Below are positions 1-9,739 of a stretch of 64,000 nt of DNA, in pieces (position 1 is the stretch's first letter; each line of letters starts with the position of its first letter). The notes below the pieces were generated by a model that saw only the letters and a program-made list of their open reading frames with translations, searched no databases and was not told where the DNA came from. The stretch comes from Psychroflexus sp. MES1-P1E (GTDB lineage: Bacteria; Bacteroidota; Bacteroidia; Flavobacteriales; Flavobacteriaceae), in contig NZ_PJBS01000306.1 of NCBI RefSeq assembly GCF_002836055.1, forward strand, positions 1 through 64,000. The letters run 5' to 3'. The translations under genes were made by a program, and so were the position numbers.

Positions 1-96
1 CTATTTTTTGAATAACTAATTATAAATATCAAGAATTGATTTTACTGAGGATTTTAAGTAAATAAATAATAGCAGCATTAACTTCTTAAAACCAAT

Positions 97-123
97 AAAG
101 AGGATGTATAAAACATCCTCTTT
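97..123 (-). terminator. Terminator-like hairpin after susD
   Basis: An 11-bp perfect inverted repeat (97-107 with 113-123, AAAGAGGATGT/ACATCCTCTTT) with a 5-base loop lies 30 bases past the SusD stop. On the minus strand a T-rich stretch follows. It probably ends the susC-susD transcript. Bases 1-96 hold nothing else recognisable. Confidence 0.6.
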
Positions 124-153
124 AACTCAAATATTCAAAAAAAACACAAAGTT

Positions 154-1689
154 TTAGTAGCCTTCGTTCTGTACCAAATTAGGGTTAGATATTATGGCCG
201 TTGCAGGAATTGGAAATAAAACTCTAGTAACATCAGTGTTACTCTTATACTCCCAAGCATCACTAAATTTACCAAAACGAATTAAATCATTTCGTCTCCA
301 AAATTCACCATACAACTCGCGTCCTCTTTCATCAAGCATGTCTTCCTCAGTTACAGCTGATAAAGGAGCCGTATTTCCGTTTGCATTTCTCATGGCACGT
401 AACTCATTTACTAAACCTAATGCCGTTTCTGATGATGTGCCTCCTCTAAGAACAGCTTCAGCTTTCATTAAATGTGCATCTGCATATCTAAATAGGATTT
501 GATGCCCCGTAAAACCTCCATTTTCTGGATGGTATTTGATTAATCGTATACCTGTAACTTCATTATTACCCAGAAGACCTGGTAGTTCTCTTGTATAGTC
601 CAATTGATTTCCAACACGATCTGTCATTGCGGCCCCAGTTTCGTCGTATTGTTGACCTATTAAAAAACCGTAACCAATCCCTAAATTAGAGCCATCAGTT
701 GGTACAAATCCTCTGCGTTCTTCTTGTCCTGATCCAGGGACATTGATATTCGGATCACCTTCAAATGTGTCATAAAATTCAGACAAGGTTGTAAATCCAT
801 TCCAACCACCGCCTTCATTATCTGGTGAGTTTTGTTTGTAATGCAAAGTGTTCCATATTCTTGGACCTACTTCTGATGTTGTAAATAAAATAGTTTCACT
901 ATCAACATCATTTTTAAAAATATCAAAATAACCACTTGCCAACGCAAAGCCATCCGCCTTAATTGCATCTACATATTCTACGACCCTAGTCATATCTGCA
1001 GGATCTGCTGAAGTTCCTAAATAGGTATGTTTATTCAAATATATTTTTGCTAAAAGATGATTTGCAGCAGCTTTGGTTGCTCTATTTAATGAGCCACTAG
1101 GGCCAGAAGAGGGTAAATCTGGTAATGCTTCTATTAAATCTTGCAGGGCGAAATCAATAGCTTCCGCTCTAGTTTTCACACTTGGATTAACGTCTGGTCC
1201 TTCATCTGGAGTTCTAAAAGGGGCCTGCCCGTACAAATCCGCAATCCAAAAGGTACTAAAACCTCTTAAAAACTTAGCCTCAGCAACTTCTTGTGGAGTA
1301 CTTTCACTTCTAGGATCAATAATTAATGTAGCTCTATATACATTTTGGTTAAAACTATTCCATGTGTTTTTTACATCCCTGTGTAAGGCATCCCAATTGT
1401 GGTCATGTAGATTACGCCACACACCATTATCTCCCCAGTCAGTTCCACGTGTAGGCACTAATAATTCATCTGAACTGACCTCATTTAAAGCATATAATCC
1501 TTCTTGAGTTTGAATTTGGGATCTTATATCCGAGTATAATCCATCTAATGAGGCTGCTGGATCTACACCTCCAAATTCTCCAGATAAACTTTCGTCAAAG
1601 TTGGAATCTGTCTGTTCAATTTCCAAATCAGTACAACTTATAGATATAATTAATACTGATAATGTTAACCATTTAATTGTATTTTTCAT
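154..1689 (-). CDS. SusD/RagB-family nutrient-binding outer-membrane lipoprotein
   Basis: 511 residues. The N-terminus is a lipoprotein signal: Met-Lys-Asn, a hydrophobic run, then a lipobox ending in Cys20 (ISISC). The middle and C-terminus have the pattern of the SusD/RagB family, including TPR-like helices and a late segment with RGREL and WRRNDLIRFG typical of the SusD C-terminal domain. SusD proteins sit on the cell surface and act as a lid over a SusC channel, binding a polymer or oligomer. The gene lies 14 bases downstream of the SusC gene on the same strand, so they form one operon. The ligand cannot be read from the sequence, since no glycosidase or peptidase gene adjoins the pair. 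Confidence 0.95.
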   Translation of the reverse strand: MKNTIKWLTLSVLIISISCTDLEIEQTDSNFDESLSGEFGGVDPAASLDGLYSDIRSQIQTQEGLYALNEVSSDELLVPTRGTDWGDNGVWRNLHDHNWDALHRDVKNTWNSFNQNVYRATLIIDPRSESTPQEVAEAKFLRGFSTFWIADLYGQAPFRTPDEGPDVNPSVKTRAEAIDFALQDLIEALPDLPSSGPSGSLNRATKAAANHLLAKIYLNKHTYLGTSADPADMTRVVEYVDAIKADGFALASGYFDIFKNDVDSETILFTTSEVGPRIWNTLHYKQNSPDNEGGGWNGFTTLSEFYDTFEGDPNINVPGSGQEERRGFVPTDGSNLGIGYGFLIGQQYDETGAAMTDRVGNQLDYTRELPGLLGNNEVTGIRLIKYHPENGGFTGHQILFRYADAHLMKAEAVLRGGTSSETALGLVNELRAMRNANGNTAPLSAVTEEDMLDERGRELYGEFWRRNDLIRFGKFSDAWEYKSNTDVTRVLFPIPATAIISNPNLVQNEGY

Positions 1690-1703
1690 TGTTTTATTTT
1701 TTT

Positions 1704-4700
1704 TTAAAAAGATGCATTTAGTCCAAATGTAACGGTTGTCGCTCTTGGAAAACTTGTATAATCGATACCTGCTGAAGGTATATTATTAAGTGAACTAGGG
1801 GTGTCTACTTCTGGATCTAATCCTGAATATGGAGTAATAACAAATAGATTTTGACCAATTAGTGAAAAGCGCAATCCATTAAGGAATGATTCTTCTTTAA
1901 GATTTACACTATACCCTACAGATAAATTCTGTAATCTTAGGAAGTCCCCTTTTTCCAAAAACCTAGTCGACACGTCAGGTGCATTTGCACCAGACTCTCC
2001 ATTTGTGAGTACATTTGCATTCACATTTTGTCCTGAATTAATTATTCCTGCTGTAAAAAAAGCATTTGCCGTGTTATTATAAATATACTGTCCGTATTGC
2101 CCTGTTAGAAAAGCATTCACATCCCAATTTCTATAACTAAAACTAGTGTTAATTCCTAAAGTGATGTCTGGTAATGCACTCTTATCAACAAACTGTTGTT
2201 GGTCTCCATTAGGGTAAATTGAGATACCATTTTCATCAAAACCAGCAAACTCTCTTAAGTAGTAAGAGAATAAAGGACGACCTTCTGCCAATAATTGTGC
2301 AAAAGCGCCTGTTAAACCATTACCATTTATTCCACCTGTTTGTATCAATCCATCAAAATCTTGGACTTCATTTTCATTATAAGCAACATTGAAACCAAAG
2401 TTCCAATTCATATCATCTTGTTGAATTATGTCGTAGTTAGCCATAAATTCTATTCCTTGGTTAATGACTGAAGCATCTAAATTTGAAAATACGAAAGGTT
2501 GAACGGCAGGTTGGGCAGACTCTTGTTGTAATAACAAATCTGTAGTTGATTTGTGGTAGATATCAACAGAACCATTTAAGCGATCATTAAAAAAACCGTA
2601 GTCAAAACCTATACCAAATTGCGCTGTTTCTTCCCATTTCAAATCTGGGTTTGCAAATGAAACTAAACTGAAACCTGGAGGGTTAACTTCACCACCATTA
2701 CCAATACTGGGATCTGCAAAACGCTGTCTTGGTAGAAAATTACCATAACCTAAACCATCTTGGTTTCCTGTAATTCCATAACCAACACGCATTTTAAGTG
2801 TTGAGAATGCCTCTGGTATAAAATCTTCTTGGTGTAATTGCCATGCAAATGCACCAGAAGGAAAATACCCATATTGATTATTTGTTCCAAAACGAGTAGA
2901 ACCATCTGCTCTCAAGGTGAAAGTAAACAGATATTTATCGTTAATTTTATAATTTACCCTTCCAAAAAACGATTGTAATTCATCCGTATTGTCATAAAAG
3001 TTACCAGTAACTGAGTTTACAGGAATACCTGTAGGAGAAGTCAACGAAACATTCGAATTAATTATTGGAAGAATCTGATTGATAAACAAACCATTTGAAC
3101 TAAAGCCGTATTGTTGATAAGGAGTGTCACCAATAGAGCCTTGAATTAAATCTGCAGCGTTCTCCAGATTATTCGCCATCTCAGCTAAATTACTAGTATT
3201 TAGACCAAAACCTTGAATTGTACGACCGTAGTTTCTAAAACTTTGAAACGAATAACCTGCAAGAACCTCTAAATTCGAATTTCCAAAATCTTTGGTATAA
3301 TTTAATGTTATGTCTATCAATTTATTTTCAACATTTAAATCTTGTAAAGCAGCTCGCCCATTTCCAGTAACACCATTGTTGAATCCATCAGCGTCTGGAG
3401 AAAGTACTTGTGTTCTTGTTGCTTTTGATTGATCATACCCTAAATTTACTTTAGCTTTTAAATTGCTTAAGATTGAATACTCTGCTCCAGCATTTACTAA
3501 AACTCTATCTGTTTCATTTAAATCTTCATAGTAGTCTAAAAGTTGTCTCGGATTTAATTTACCATCACCACTAGTAAAATTTAAGTCATTGGGCCATGTT
3601 GGATTGGCAAAATAAGTAGCACCGAGTAGATCTCCTTGAGAACCCGCAGAATTTGTAATAAATGGAGCTTCATCATCAATTCTAGAATAAGTAGCGTTTA
3701 CATCTACTTTTAATTTATCGTCTAAAAATTTATGCGATGCATTAATTCTACCTGTAAATTTTGCTTGTGAAGAATTTTCAACAACACCTTGCTGATCAAC
3801 TAGACCTAGTGAAGCTCTTACATAGCCATCTCCATAATTATTTGAATATGAAAATGAATTATCTTTACTGATAACATCTCTAAAAACAACATCTTGCCAA
3901 TCAGTATTAGCCCCAAAATCCAATTCAGAAGCGTTACCACCATATTGAGAAATCGCGCTTAAAAATTGTGGTCCGTTTAGTAAATCAAACGTTTTCGACA
4001 CAGTTGAAAAGCTGGTGTTAGAATTAAATTCAAAAACACCACCGCTACCTCTTATGCCACTTTTTGTGGTAATTATTACGACACCGTTTGCGCCCCTAGA
4101 ACCGTAGATGGCAGTCGCAGATGCATCTTTTAAAACAGTCATGCTTTCAATATCATTCGGGTTTAAAAAACTAAGTGGATTTCTAGCAGAACCTCCTCCA
4201 CCTCCTATATCAGCTGCACCAGCAGTACCACCATCAGAGAGAGGTATGCCATCTACTACAAATAATGGGTTGTTATTAGAACGAACCGAAGATGTACCTC
4301 TAATTCGTATTGCAATACCAGAACCAGGCTCTCCACTAGCTTGGCTTATCTGAACACCTGCTGCTTTTCCTTGTATAAGCTGTTCTGGCGATGCTATGAC
4401 GCCTCCATTAAAATCTTTTGCTGAAACAGTAGTAACAGCACCTGTAGCATCTTTTACAGTTGTAGTACCATAGCCAATAACTACGATCTCATCTAATTTA
4501 GAAGCATCTTCAAGTAGTATTATATCAAGGACAAGTTGTCCGGAATAGACCACCTCCTGTGTTTTGTAACCCAAATAACTAAATACAATAATATCGTCAA
4601 TAGACACATCCTTAAGCGTGTAAGTACCATTCATGTCAGTTTGAACACCATTATTAGTGCCTTTAACCGATATATTAACGCCTGGTAATGAAACGACCTT

Positions 4701-4796
4701 ATCGTTAACAGTACCTGAAACGCTTTGAGAGTGAAGTAATCCTCCTAAGAAAAGGAACATAACACAAATAATTTTCGTTAATAAATTTTGTTTCAT
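1704..4796 (-). CDS. SusC/RagA-family TonB-linked outer-membrane transporter
   Basis: 1030 residues. A signal peptide (about residues 1-23, ending LLHSQS) is followed by a carboxypeptidase-D-like beta-sandwich (GTVNDKVVSLPGVNISVKG), a TonB box region (DEIVVIGYGT), a plug domain with ALYGSRGANGVVIITTK-like sequence (here ATAIYGSRGANGVV), and a long beta-barrel ending in Phe (TFGLNASF), the usual outer-membrane assembly signal. SusC proteins import substrates bound by SusD using TonB energy. It is the first gene of the susCD operon and has a good Bacteroidota promoter just upstream (4834-4863). Confidence 0.96.
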   Translation of the reverse strand: MKQNLLTKIICVMFLFLGGLLHSQSVSGTVNDKVVSLPGVNISVKGTNNGVQTDMNGTYTLKDVSIDDIIVFSYLGYKTQEVVYSGQLVLDIILLEDASKLDEIVVIGYGTTTVKDATGAVTTVSAKDFNGGVIASPEQLIQGKAAGVQISQASGEPGSGIAIRIRGTSSVRSNNNPLFVVDGIPLSDGGTAGAADIGGGGGSARNPLSFLNPNDIESMTVLKDASATAIYGSRGANGVVIITTKSGIRGSGGVFEFNSNTSFSTVSKTFDLLNGPQFLSAISQYGGNASELDFGANTDWQDVVFRDVISKDNSFSYSNNYGDGYVRASLGLVDQQGVVENSSQAKFTGRINASHKFLDDKLKVDVNATYSRIDDEAPFITNSAGSQGDLLGATYFANPTWPNDLNFTSGDGKLNPRQLLDYYEDLNETDRVLVNAGAEYSILSNLKAKVNLGYDQSKATRTQVLSPDADGFNNGVTGNGRAALQDLNVENKLIDITLNYTKDFGNSNLEVLAGYSFQSFRNYGRTIQGFGLNTSNLAEMANNLENAADLIQGSIGDTPYQQYGFSSNGLFINQILPIINSNVSLTSPTGIPVNSVTGNFYDNTDELQSFFGRVNYKINDKYLFTFTLRADGSTRFGTNNQYGYFPSGAFAWQLHQEDFIPEAFSTLKMRVGYGITGNQDGLGYGNFLPRQRFADPSIGNGGEVNPPGFSLVSFANPDLKWEETAQFGIGFDYGFFNDRLNGSVDIYHKSTTDLLLQQESAQPAVQPFVFSNLDASVINQGIEFMANYDIIQQDDMNWNFGFNVAYNENEVQDFDGLIQTGGINGNGLTGAFAQLLAEGRPLFSYYLREFAGFDENGISIYPNGDQQQFVDKSALPDITLGINTSFSYRNWDVNAFLTGQYGQYIYNNTANAFFTAGIINSGQNVNANVLTNGESGANAPDVSTRFLEKGDFLRLQNLSVGYSVNLKEESFLNGLRFSLIGQNLFVITPYSGLDPEVDTPSSLNNIPSAGIDYTSFPRATTVTFGLNASF

Positions 4797-4833
4797 AATT
4801 AAATTAATTAGTTAGGGTTTAGAGAATTAAAAA

Positions 4834-4863
4834 CAAACATAATATAATTAACAGATTTATCAA
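4834..4863 (-). promoter_or_regulatory. Bacteroidota sigma-A promoter of the susCD operon
   Basis: Read on the minus strand this is TTG (4863-4861), 19 bases, then TATGTTTG (4841-4834), which matches the flavobacterial consensus TTG-N17-23-TAnnTTTG exactly. It ends 37 bases before the SusC start codon. Confidence 0.75.
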
Positions 4864-5115
4864 AACTTTTTGAAAAAATAACGATAAGGTTTTCGTAAAA
4901 TCCATTTATATCTTTGAATTATGGACATATCAAATTAAATAATGGGCGATATGTGAAAAGTTATAAACCTTTTATGAAAATAATAATTTATGATGCCCCT
5001 CTTAGATTTTGGTTTTTAGAAGTATGAAGACCGTTGCAACGTAAAATCTAATAAATAGAGTTTTTAAATCACCTTAATCATATATATGTATAGTCATTAA
5101 GTCTTATTTTAATAT
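4864..5115. other. Intergenic, no gene seen
   Basis: AT-rich sequence between the susC promoter and the ATPase remnant. I see no ORF, no tRNA and no strong hairpin. Several short A/T runs could hold a regulatory site for susC, but nothing specific is supported. Confidence 0.5.
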
Positions 5116-5755
5116 ATGAAATTACAGAAAAAGCCTAAATTAGGAGACACGGTTTGTGATTTGCAATCAAGAAAGATAAAGGGTGTCGTTATCGGTGACA
5201 AAATCAAGGACACCAATACTAAGGCTGTTAAAGAACCAAAAGGCAGAGGTATTGCTATCGTTATGTTGACAGAAAATAATCACGACACTACTAAAGCAGT
5301 AAGATTTTGAATTCATCTTACCAACTTTAAAGTCAGTCTGTTACCAAAAGATAAATTCAAAGAAGTTGAGGCGCTATAAGACCAAAGGAAAGAAGCTGCT
5401 GTGACAGGTTATGGTTTAAATGATGCTCCAGCATTGGCTAATATTGCGATAAGTACAGATGTGGCTATTGAGGGTTCGATGATTACTTTGGTAAAAAGGG
5501 ATTTACATGGAATTATAAAGACCCGAAACTTGAGTGAGGCTTTTATGAAAAACATCAAATAAAATCTGATATTCTGCACTCATCTATAACACGGTAGATA
5601 TACCCCTTGCAGCAAGGGTTTTATTTCAAGTTTTTAGGATTCTGCTCTCACTTATGAAAGCAGTATTGGCGATGAGTTTTAGTTCGGTTTCTCTTATTGC
5701 CAATTCTTTACTGTTAAAAACGCGACTATATAATTATACCCAATTGGAAGATTGA
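5116..5755 (+). pseudogene. Decayed 3' part of a copper/heavy-metal P-type ATPase
   Basis: Pieces of the P-domain and final membrane segments of a CopA-like ATPase can be read through stops and one frameshift. Residues near 5180-5300 give GVVIGDKIKDT and RGIAIVMLTENNHDTTKAV (family: ...IEVIMLTGDN...TAKAV). After a TGA at 5308 the same frame gives LLPKDKFKEVEAL, a TAA, then TGYGLNDAPALA (family TGDGxNDAPALA, with the Asp changed to Tyr), TDVAIEGS and TLVKRDLHGI. From about 5579 the frame shifts and continues as IYNTVDIPLAARVL and AMSFSSVSLIANSLLL. The phosphorylation motif DKTGT, the metal-binding domains and the CPC membrane segment are absent. It cannot encode an active pump. Confidence 0.88.
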
Positions 5756-5963
5756 TGAAATTTAGTAAGGAACGGATATACTATAACGATTGACTAGAAA
5801 AAACAAAAGCGTAAACAAAAAAATTTATTTAGGCTCCAGAAGTCCGTTCCGCATGTATTTGTTAAATTTGAACATTAGAACAGCAACCCATAAATCTTGT
5901 ACATATACTTTATGTGCAAGCCGAGCCATTCTTAGCTTGGATTAACTATAAAATTAAAACAGA
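5756..5963. other. Intergenic, no gene seen
   Basis: About 200 bases between the ATPase remnant and the oxidoreductase. No ORF or clear terminator was found. It must contain the promoter of the oxidoreductase gene, but no exact TAnnTTTG match is present. Confidence 0.5.
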
Positions 5964-6965
5964 ATGAATACGACTAGAACAATTAATCTAAAAAGCAGAC
6001 CTAAAGGGACTCCCAACTTATCAGACTTCGATTTTACTACTTCAGAAGTAAAAGAACTACAGAAAGGTGAAGTATTGCTTCAGACAACCTATGTTTCTGT
6101 AGATCCCTATTTAAGAGGGAGAATGAGCGATGCCAAGTCTTATATTGAACCTTTTGAGCTCAATAAACCCATTGTCTCTGGAATTATTGCTGAAATCATA
6201 GACTCCAAGAGTGATCATTTTAGTGTTGGTGATTTCGTCTCTGGGGTTTTAGAGTGGAAAGAAACTCAGGTCGCCAAGGAGGATAGTTTAAAAAAGGTAG
6301 ATCCTAGCAAAGCTCCACTTTCTGCTTATTTAGGTATTTTAGGAATGACTGGACTTACGGCTCACCTTGGACTTACCGAGATAGGAAAACCGAAAGAAGG
6401 TGAGACTCTGGTCGTATCTGGCGCCGCAGGAGCGGTTGGAAGTATCGTAGGACAAATTGGAAAAATCCTCGGCTTACACGTCGTAGGAATTGCTGGGAGT
6501 GATGAAAAGGTAGATATGATTAAATCTGACTTTGGTTTTGATAAAGGCATCAATTACAATACCACCGAAAACATGACTCAAGCCATTGCAAAAGCTTGTC
6601 CTGACGGAGTAGATATATATTTTGATAACGTTGGAGGTGAGATCTCAGAAGCGGTCCTCTTCAATATTAATAAATTTTCAAGAACAGTTAATTGTGGAGC
6701 CATCTCTGTCTACAATAACACAGAGTTGCCAAAAAGCACTAGTGTTCAACCTTTTCTAATTAAGAACAGCTCTTTGATGCAAGGCTTTGTCATCTTCGAT
6801 TATGCAGATAAACATCCTGCTGGAATTAAGCAATTAGCAAAGTGGTTGCAAGAAGGTAAGCTCGAGTATACCGAAACGATTCAAGAAGGATTTGAAACTA
6901 TACCACAAGCCTTTTTGGACCTTTTCGAAGGGAAGAATAAAGGGAAAATGGTAGTGAAACTTTAA
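5964..6965 (+). CDS. NADP-dependent medium-chain oxidoreductase (curcumin reductase / leukotriene B4 12-hydroxydehydrogenase-like)
   Basis: 333 residues, the usual length for the zinc-independent MDR group that includes E. coli CurA and the prostaglandin/alkenal reductases. The N-terminal part has the family signature VSVDPYLRGRM. The Rossmann nucleotide-binding loop reads SGAAGAVGSIVGQIGK, followed by GIAGSDEKVD and VDIYFDNVGG. No zinc ligands are seen, as expected. Such enzymes reduce activated C=C bonds of enones and alkenals with NADPH in the cytoplasm. The gene stands alone and has a clear terminator about 105 bases downstream. The physiological substrate is unknown. Confidence 0.9.
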   Translation: MNTTRTINLKSRPKGTPNLSDFDFTTSEVKELQKGEVLLQTTYVSVDPYLRGRMSDAKSYIEPFELNKPIVSGIIAEIIDSKSDHFSVGDFVSGVLEWKETQVAKEDSLKKVDPSKAPLSAYLGILGMTGLTAHLGLTEIGKPKEGETLVVSGAAGAVGSIVGQIGKILGLHVVGIAGSDEKVDMIKSDFGFDKGINYNTTENMTQAIAKACPDGVDIYFDNVGGEISEAVLFNINKFSRTVNCGAISVYNNTELPKSTSVQPFLIKNSSLMQGFVIFDYADKHPAGIKQLAKWLQEGKLEYTETIQEGFETIPQAFLDLFEGKNKGKMVVKL

Positions 6966-7304
6966 ACTATCCTGTCAACAAGTTTAAAATAAATCATGTA
7001 TGAAATTAGACGTTCGATAATATGATAAAATCAAGAACACTAATAAATAAAATAATTTTGAGCAATAAGAAGAGCCTCGGAAATCGAGGCTCTTTTTGGT
7101 AGTGTTGGGTTATTTTTTAAAACATTTTAAATAAGACTGTAAGTACAGCTGATTTTGAGTCGGTTAATAGGATTGATAGAAAAGTATAATGTGGAACAAA
7201 GAGCTCAAAAAGACAAACCACTATAGCAACCAATTTATATTATTAAAATACCCAAATTCCTATTTGAGATGAAAGGGGAACACTTATTAAGCATAAAAAA
7301 GGAT
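6966..7304. other. Intergenic between oxidoreductase and CBS gene
   Basis: 339 bases with no gene. It contains the terminator at 7071-7097. At 7289-7319 there is an 11-bp perfect inverted repeat (AAGCATAAAAA/TTTTTATGCTT) that overlaps the 3' end of the convergent CBS gene. That hairpin may end the CBS transcript, although no T-run follows it on the minus strand. Confidence 0.55.
7071..7097 (+). terminator. Rho-independent terminator of the oxidoreductase gene
   Basis: Perfect 9-bp stem AGAGCCTCG / CGAGGCTCT with a 5-base loop, followed by five T residues on the plus strand. Confidence 0.85.
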
Positions 7305-7778
7305 TTACTTTTTATGCTTCCAGCTAAACCCTTTTAGCATCAAAGCAGCTCTTAAGATGTCTTTCTGGCTTACAATACCTATAATTCTATCATTTTCAAC
7401 CACGGGGAAACGGCGTCTTTTAGATTTTAAGAAGAGGTTTGCAGCATCAAACAGACTGACGTCAGGAGAAATGGTATTTACGTCTTTAGACATGTATTTT
7501 TCAACACTTACATCTTCCATTGGCATATTGTAATATCGACTTTCAGAAATTTGCTTAACGCAATCGCCTTCAGAAATAATTCCTATAACGCGCTTTTGGT
7601 CATCAACAACGGGACCACCAGAAACTCTAAATTTTATGAGTATCTCCACCACTTCGATAATACTTTGAGCTTTGTTGAAAAGTATCATGTTTTGAGACAT
7701 ACAGTCTCTAACTGTTATTTTTTCTGCTTGTTTATTGACCTCTCCAACTTGTTGACCTTGAAAACTTTTAATGCCCAT
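7305..7778 (-). CDS. Tandem CBS-domain protein
   Basis: 157 residues consisting almost entirely of two CBS motifs. The first includes TVRDCMSQNMILF and ends with VIGIISEGDCVKQI. The second includes EKYMSKDVNTISPD and ends with IIGIVSQKDILRA. CBS pairs (Bateman modules) bind adenosine nucleotides and regulate partner enzymes or channels. This is a stand-alone version with no catalytic domain, so its partner is not evident. No exact promoter match is seen upstream, and neighbours do not suggest a pathway. Confidence 0.9.
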   Translation of the reverse strand: MGIKSFQGQQVGEVNKQAEKITVRDCMSQNMILFNKAQSIIEVVEILIKFRVSGGPVVDDQKRVIGIISEGDCVKQISESRYYNMPMEDVSVEKYMSKDVNTISPDVSLFDAANLFLKSKRRRFPVVENDRIIGIVSQKDILRAALMLKGFSWKHKK

Positions 7779-7937
7779 GATATATAATTTAATATTAAAT
7801 TAATCATAAATATGACAATACAGCAATTTAAAAGGTTAAAAAAAATTAATAGTATAATTTATATTCTGTTTTTTTATGAATTTTAGAGTGTTCTTTTCAA
7901 TTAAACAAGAGTTTCCTAATACTTTTTAGCAAAAATA

Positions 7938-9518
7938 TTATTTCATACCGGGTTGTTTAATTTCATAACCTGTTTTGTCTTTGTTTTGTTTTACCATTTT
8001 TTTGACATCTTTAAGTAATTGTTGGGCATCATAAATGATTCCATCCTTAATGGTGTACTTAACACCTCCCACTCTAGTCACTTCGTTATCTTCAGTTAAT
8101 TTGATAGCACCAGTTCCATAGAGTACCTTTAAGTTCTCCAATGGGTTTTCTTCTACGATAACAAAATCGGCTAGTTTACCAATTTCAACTGATCCAATTT
8201 TATCTTCCATACCCAAAGCTTCAGCTCCATTTAGTGTCGCAGACATCATGACTTCCAATGGATGAAAACCAGCTTCTCTAAGTAATTCCAATTCGCGGAT
8301 ATAAGCGAATCCATAAAGTTGGAAAATAAAACCAGAATCGGACCCAGCGGTCACTCTTCCACCTCTATTTTTATATTCATTGACAAAAGTCATCCATAAT
8401 TGATAGTTTTTTCTCCAGTCCGTTTCTTGTTCTGTTCCCCAAGAATGCCAGTAGGACCCATGTGATATTTTACTAGGTTGGTAGAATTCCCAAAGCGATG
8501 GCATGGTATAGTCTTCGTGCCATTCTGCCCGTCTGGTTCTCATTAAGTCACGACTTGCTTCATAAATATTGAAGGTAGGATCTATGGTAAAATCAAGCTC
8601 GATCAATTCGTTCATCACTTCATTCCATTTCTCAGAATAAGGAGGTGCCGCCTGTTCCCATAATTTCCCAGCTTCAGAAAATCGATCCTGCTCATTGTTA
8701 TAATTATAGTCTAATTTGTAATGCTGAACGGTTCTATCAGTAAATAGGGCTTCTGGCAATCCATACCAATGTTCCATACTCGTCAACCCTGCTTGAGCAG
8801 AATTTATTACATTCCATCTGGCGACGTCCATTTGGGCATGGTGCATAGCAGAACGCAAGCCAAGACTTTTATTTTCCTCTAAAGCAGCTTGCATGATTTC
8901 TGGCTTTGCTCCGAAAAATTTGATGCCATCAGCCCCTTTTTCAGCGTTACCCTGAACCCATTCCTTAGCTGCTTCAACTGAACTTATCTTTGATTTACTG
9001 CCCTGACCGAAAGCGGTATATGCCAAGATTCTTGGAGCTGTGATTTTATTTTTGGCAGATTTTGCTTTGTGTTCTAGCACCCAGTCCAACCCATTACCAG
9101 CCGAAGGATCTCGTATGGTCGTTACCCCATGACCCATCCATAATTTGAAAACATATTCCGCAGTAACACCCTGGGCTTCTCCTCCAATATGTCCGTGCAT
9201 ATCTATAAAACCAGGCAAGAGATACATACCAGAAGCATCCAATTCCTTTCCGTCAGGTTTAAGCTTTGGTCTATTGCTATCCTGTATGTCTACACCAGGA
9301 TATCCCACTGTTTTAATTTCCGCAATTTTATTTTCCTCCACAACAATATCTACTGGTCCTAATGGAGGCGCCCCATTTCCGTTGATTAATGTGACTCCCC
9401 GAATAATCAATTGCGACCAAGGTCCTTCGCCTTCAGTTCTTTCTGGAGCACTTTCAATTTGCGCCCAAGCTGTGAGCTGAATACACAAAACAAATACCGA
9501 TAGTAATAGCTTTTTCAT
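7938..9518 (-). CDS. Exported amidohydrolase-family metal-dependent hydrolase
   Basis: 526 residues with a Sec signal peptide (MKKLLLSVFVLCIQLTAWAQ, cleavage after about residue 20). The amidohydrolase superfamily hallmarks are present: the N-terminal beta-sandwich with VDIVVEENKIAEI, then GFIDMHGHIGG carrying the HxH metal ligands, a GIKFFG segment that could supply the bridging lysine, later histidines (AMHHAQ, MEHW) and the catalytic Asp region TAGSDSGF. The C-terminus LADFVIVEENPL is also typical. It resembles imidazolonepropionase or prolidase-like periplasmic members, but the substrate cannot be told. A possible substrate is a cyclic imide, lactone or dipeptide. Confidence 0.88.
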   Translation of the reverse strand: MKKLLLSVFVLCIQLTAWAQIESAPERTEGEGPWSQLIIRGVTLINGNGAPPLGPVDIVVEENKIAEIKTVGYPGVDIQDSNRPKLKPDGKELDASGMYLLPGFIDMHGHIGGEAQGVTAEYVFKLWMGHGVTTIRDPSAGNGLDWVLEHKAKSAKNKITAPRILAYTAFGQGSKSKISSVEAAKEWVQGNAEKGADGIKFFGAKPEIMQAALEENKSLGLRSAMHHAQMDVARWNVINSAQAGLTSMEHWYGLPEALFTDRTVQHYKLDYNYNNEQDRFSEAGKLWEQAAPPYSEKWNEVMNELIELDFTIDPTFNIYEASRDLMRTRRAEWHEDYTMPSLWEFYQPSKISHGSYWHSWGTEQETDWRKNYQLWMTFVNEYKNRGGRVTAGSDSGFIFQLYGFAYIRELELLREAGFHPLEVMMSATLNGAEALGMEDKIGSVEIGKLADFVIVEENPLENLKVLYGTGAIKLTEDNEVTRVGGVKYTIKDGIIYDAQQLLKDVKKMVKQNKDKTGYEIKQPGMK

Positions 9519-9702
9519 AATTTTTATTTTCTAAAAAATGTAAGGTAAGAAAGTTTGTCAAGACGAACTTAACTTTCAATAAGCTTGTTTTTTAGTTTGT
9601 ACTGTTTGTTTTCTGTTGAATTTGTTACTGCCCTATTTTTTATTTTAAGACAAGTTTTAAGATTTTTAAGTTAAGTTAGGAGGTTTAGTTAAGGCTTAAA
9701 GT

Positions 9703-9710
9703 TAACTTTG
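9703..9710 (+). promoter_or_regulatory. -7 element of the ABC exporter promoter
   Basis: TAACTTTG matches TAnnTTTG exactly and ends 29 bases before the ATG at 9740. No clear TTG is seen at the matching upstream distance. Confidence 0.5.
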
Positions 9711-9739
9711 CGAAGTATTGAAAAGAAGAATAAAAACGA

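Noticed and set aside
9145-9480. Long antisense frame in the amidohydrolase gene, and similar antisense frames elsewhere
   Set aside because: They lie wholly inside strong genes on the other strand, with no family match and no start context.
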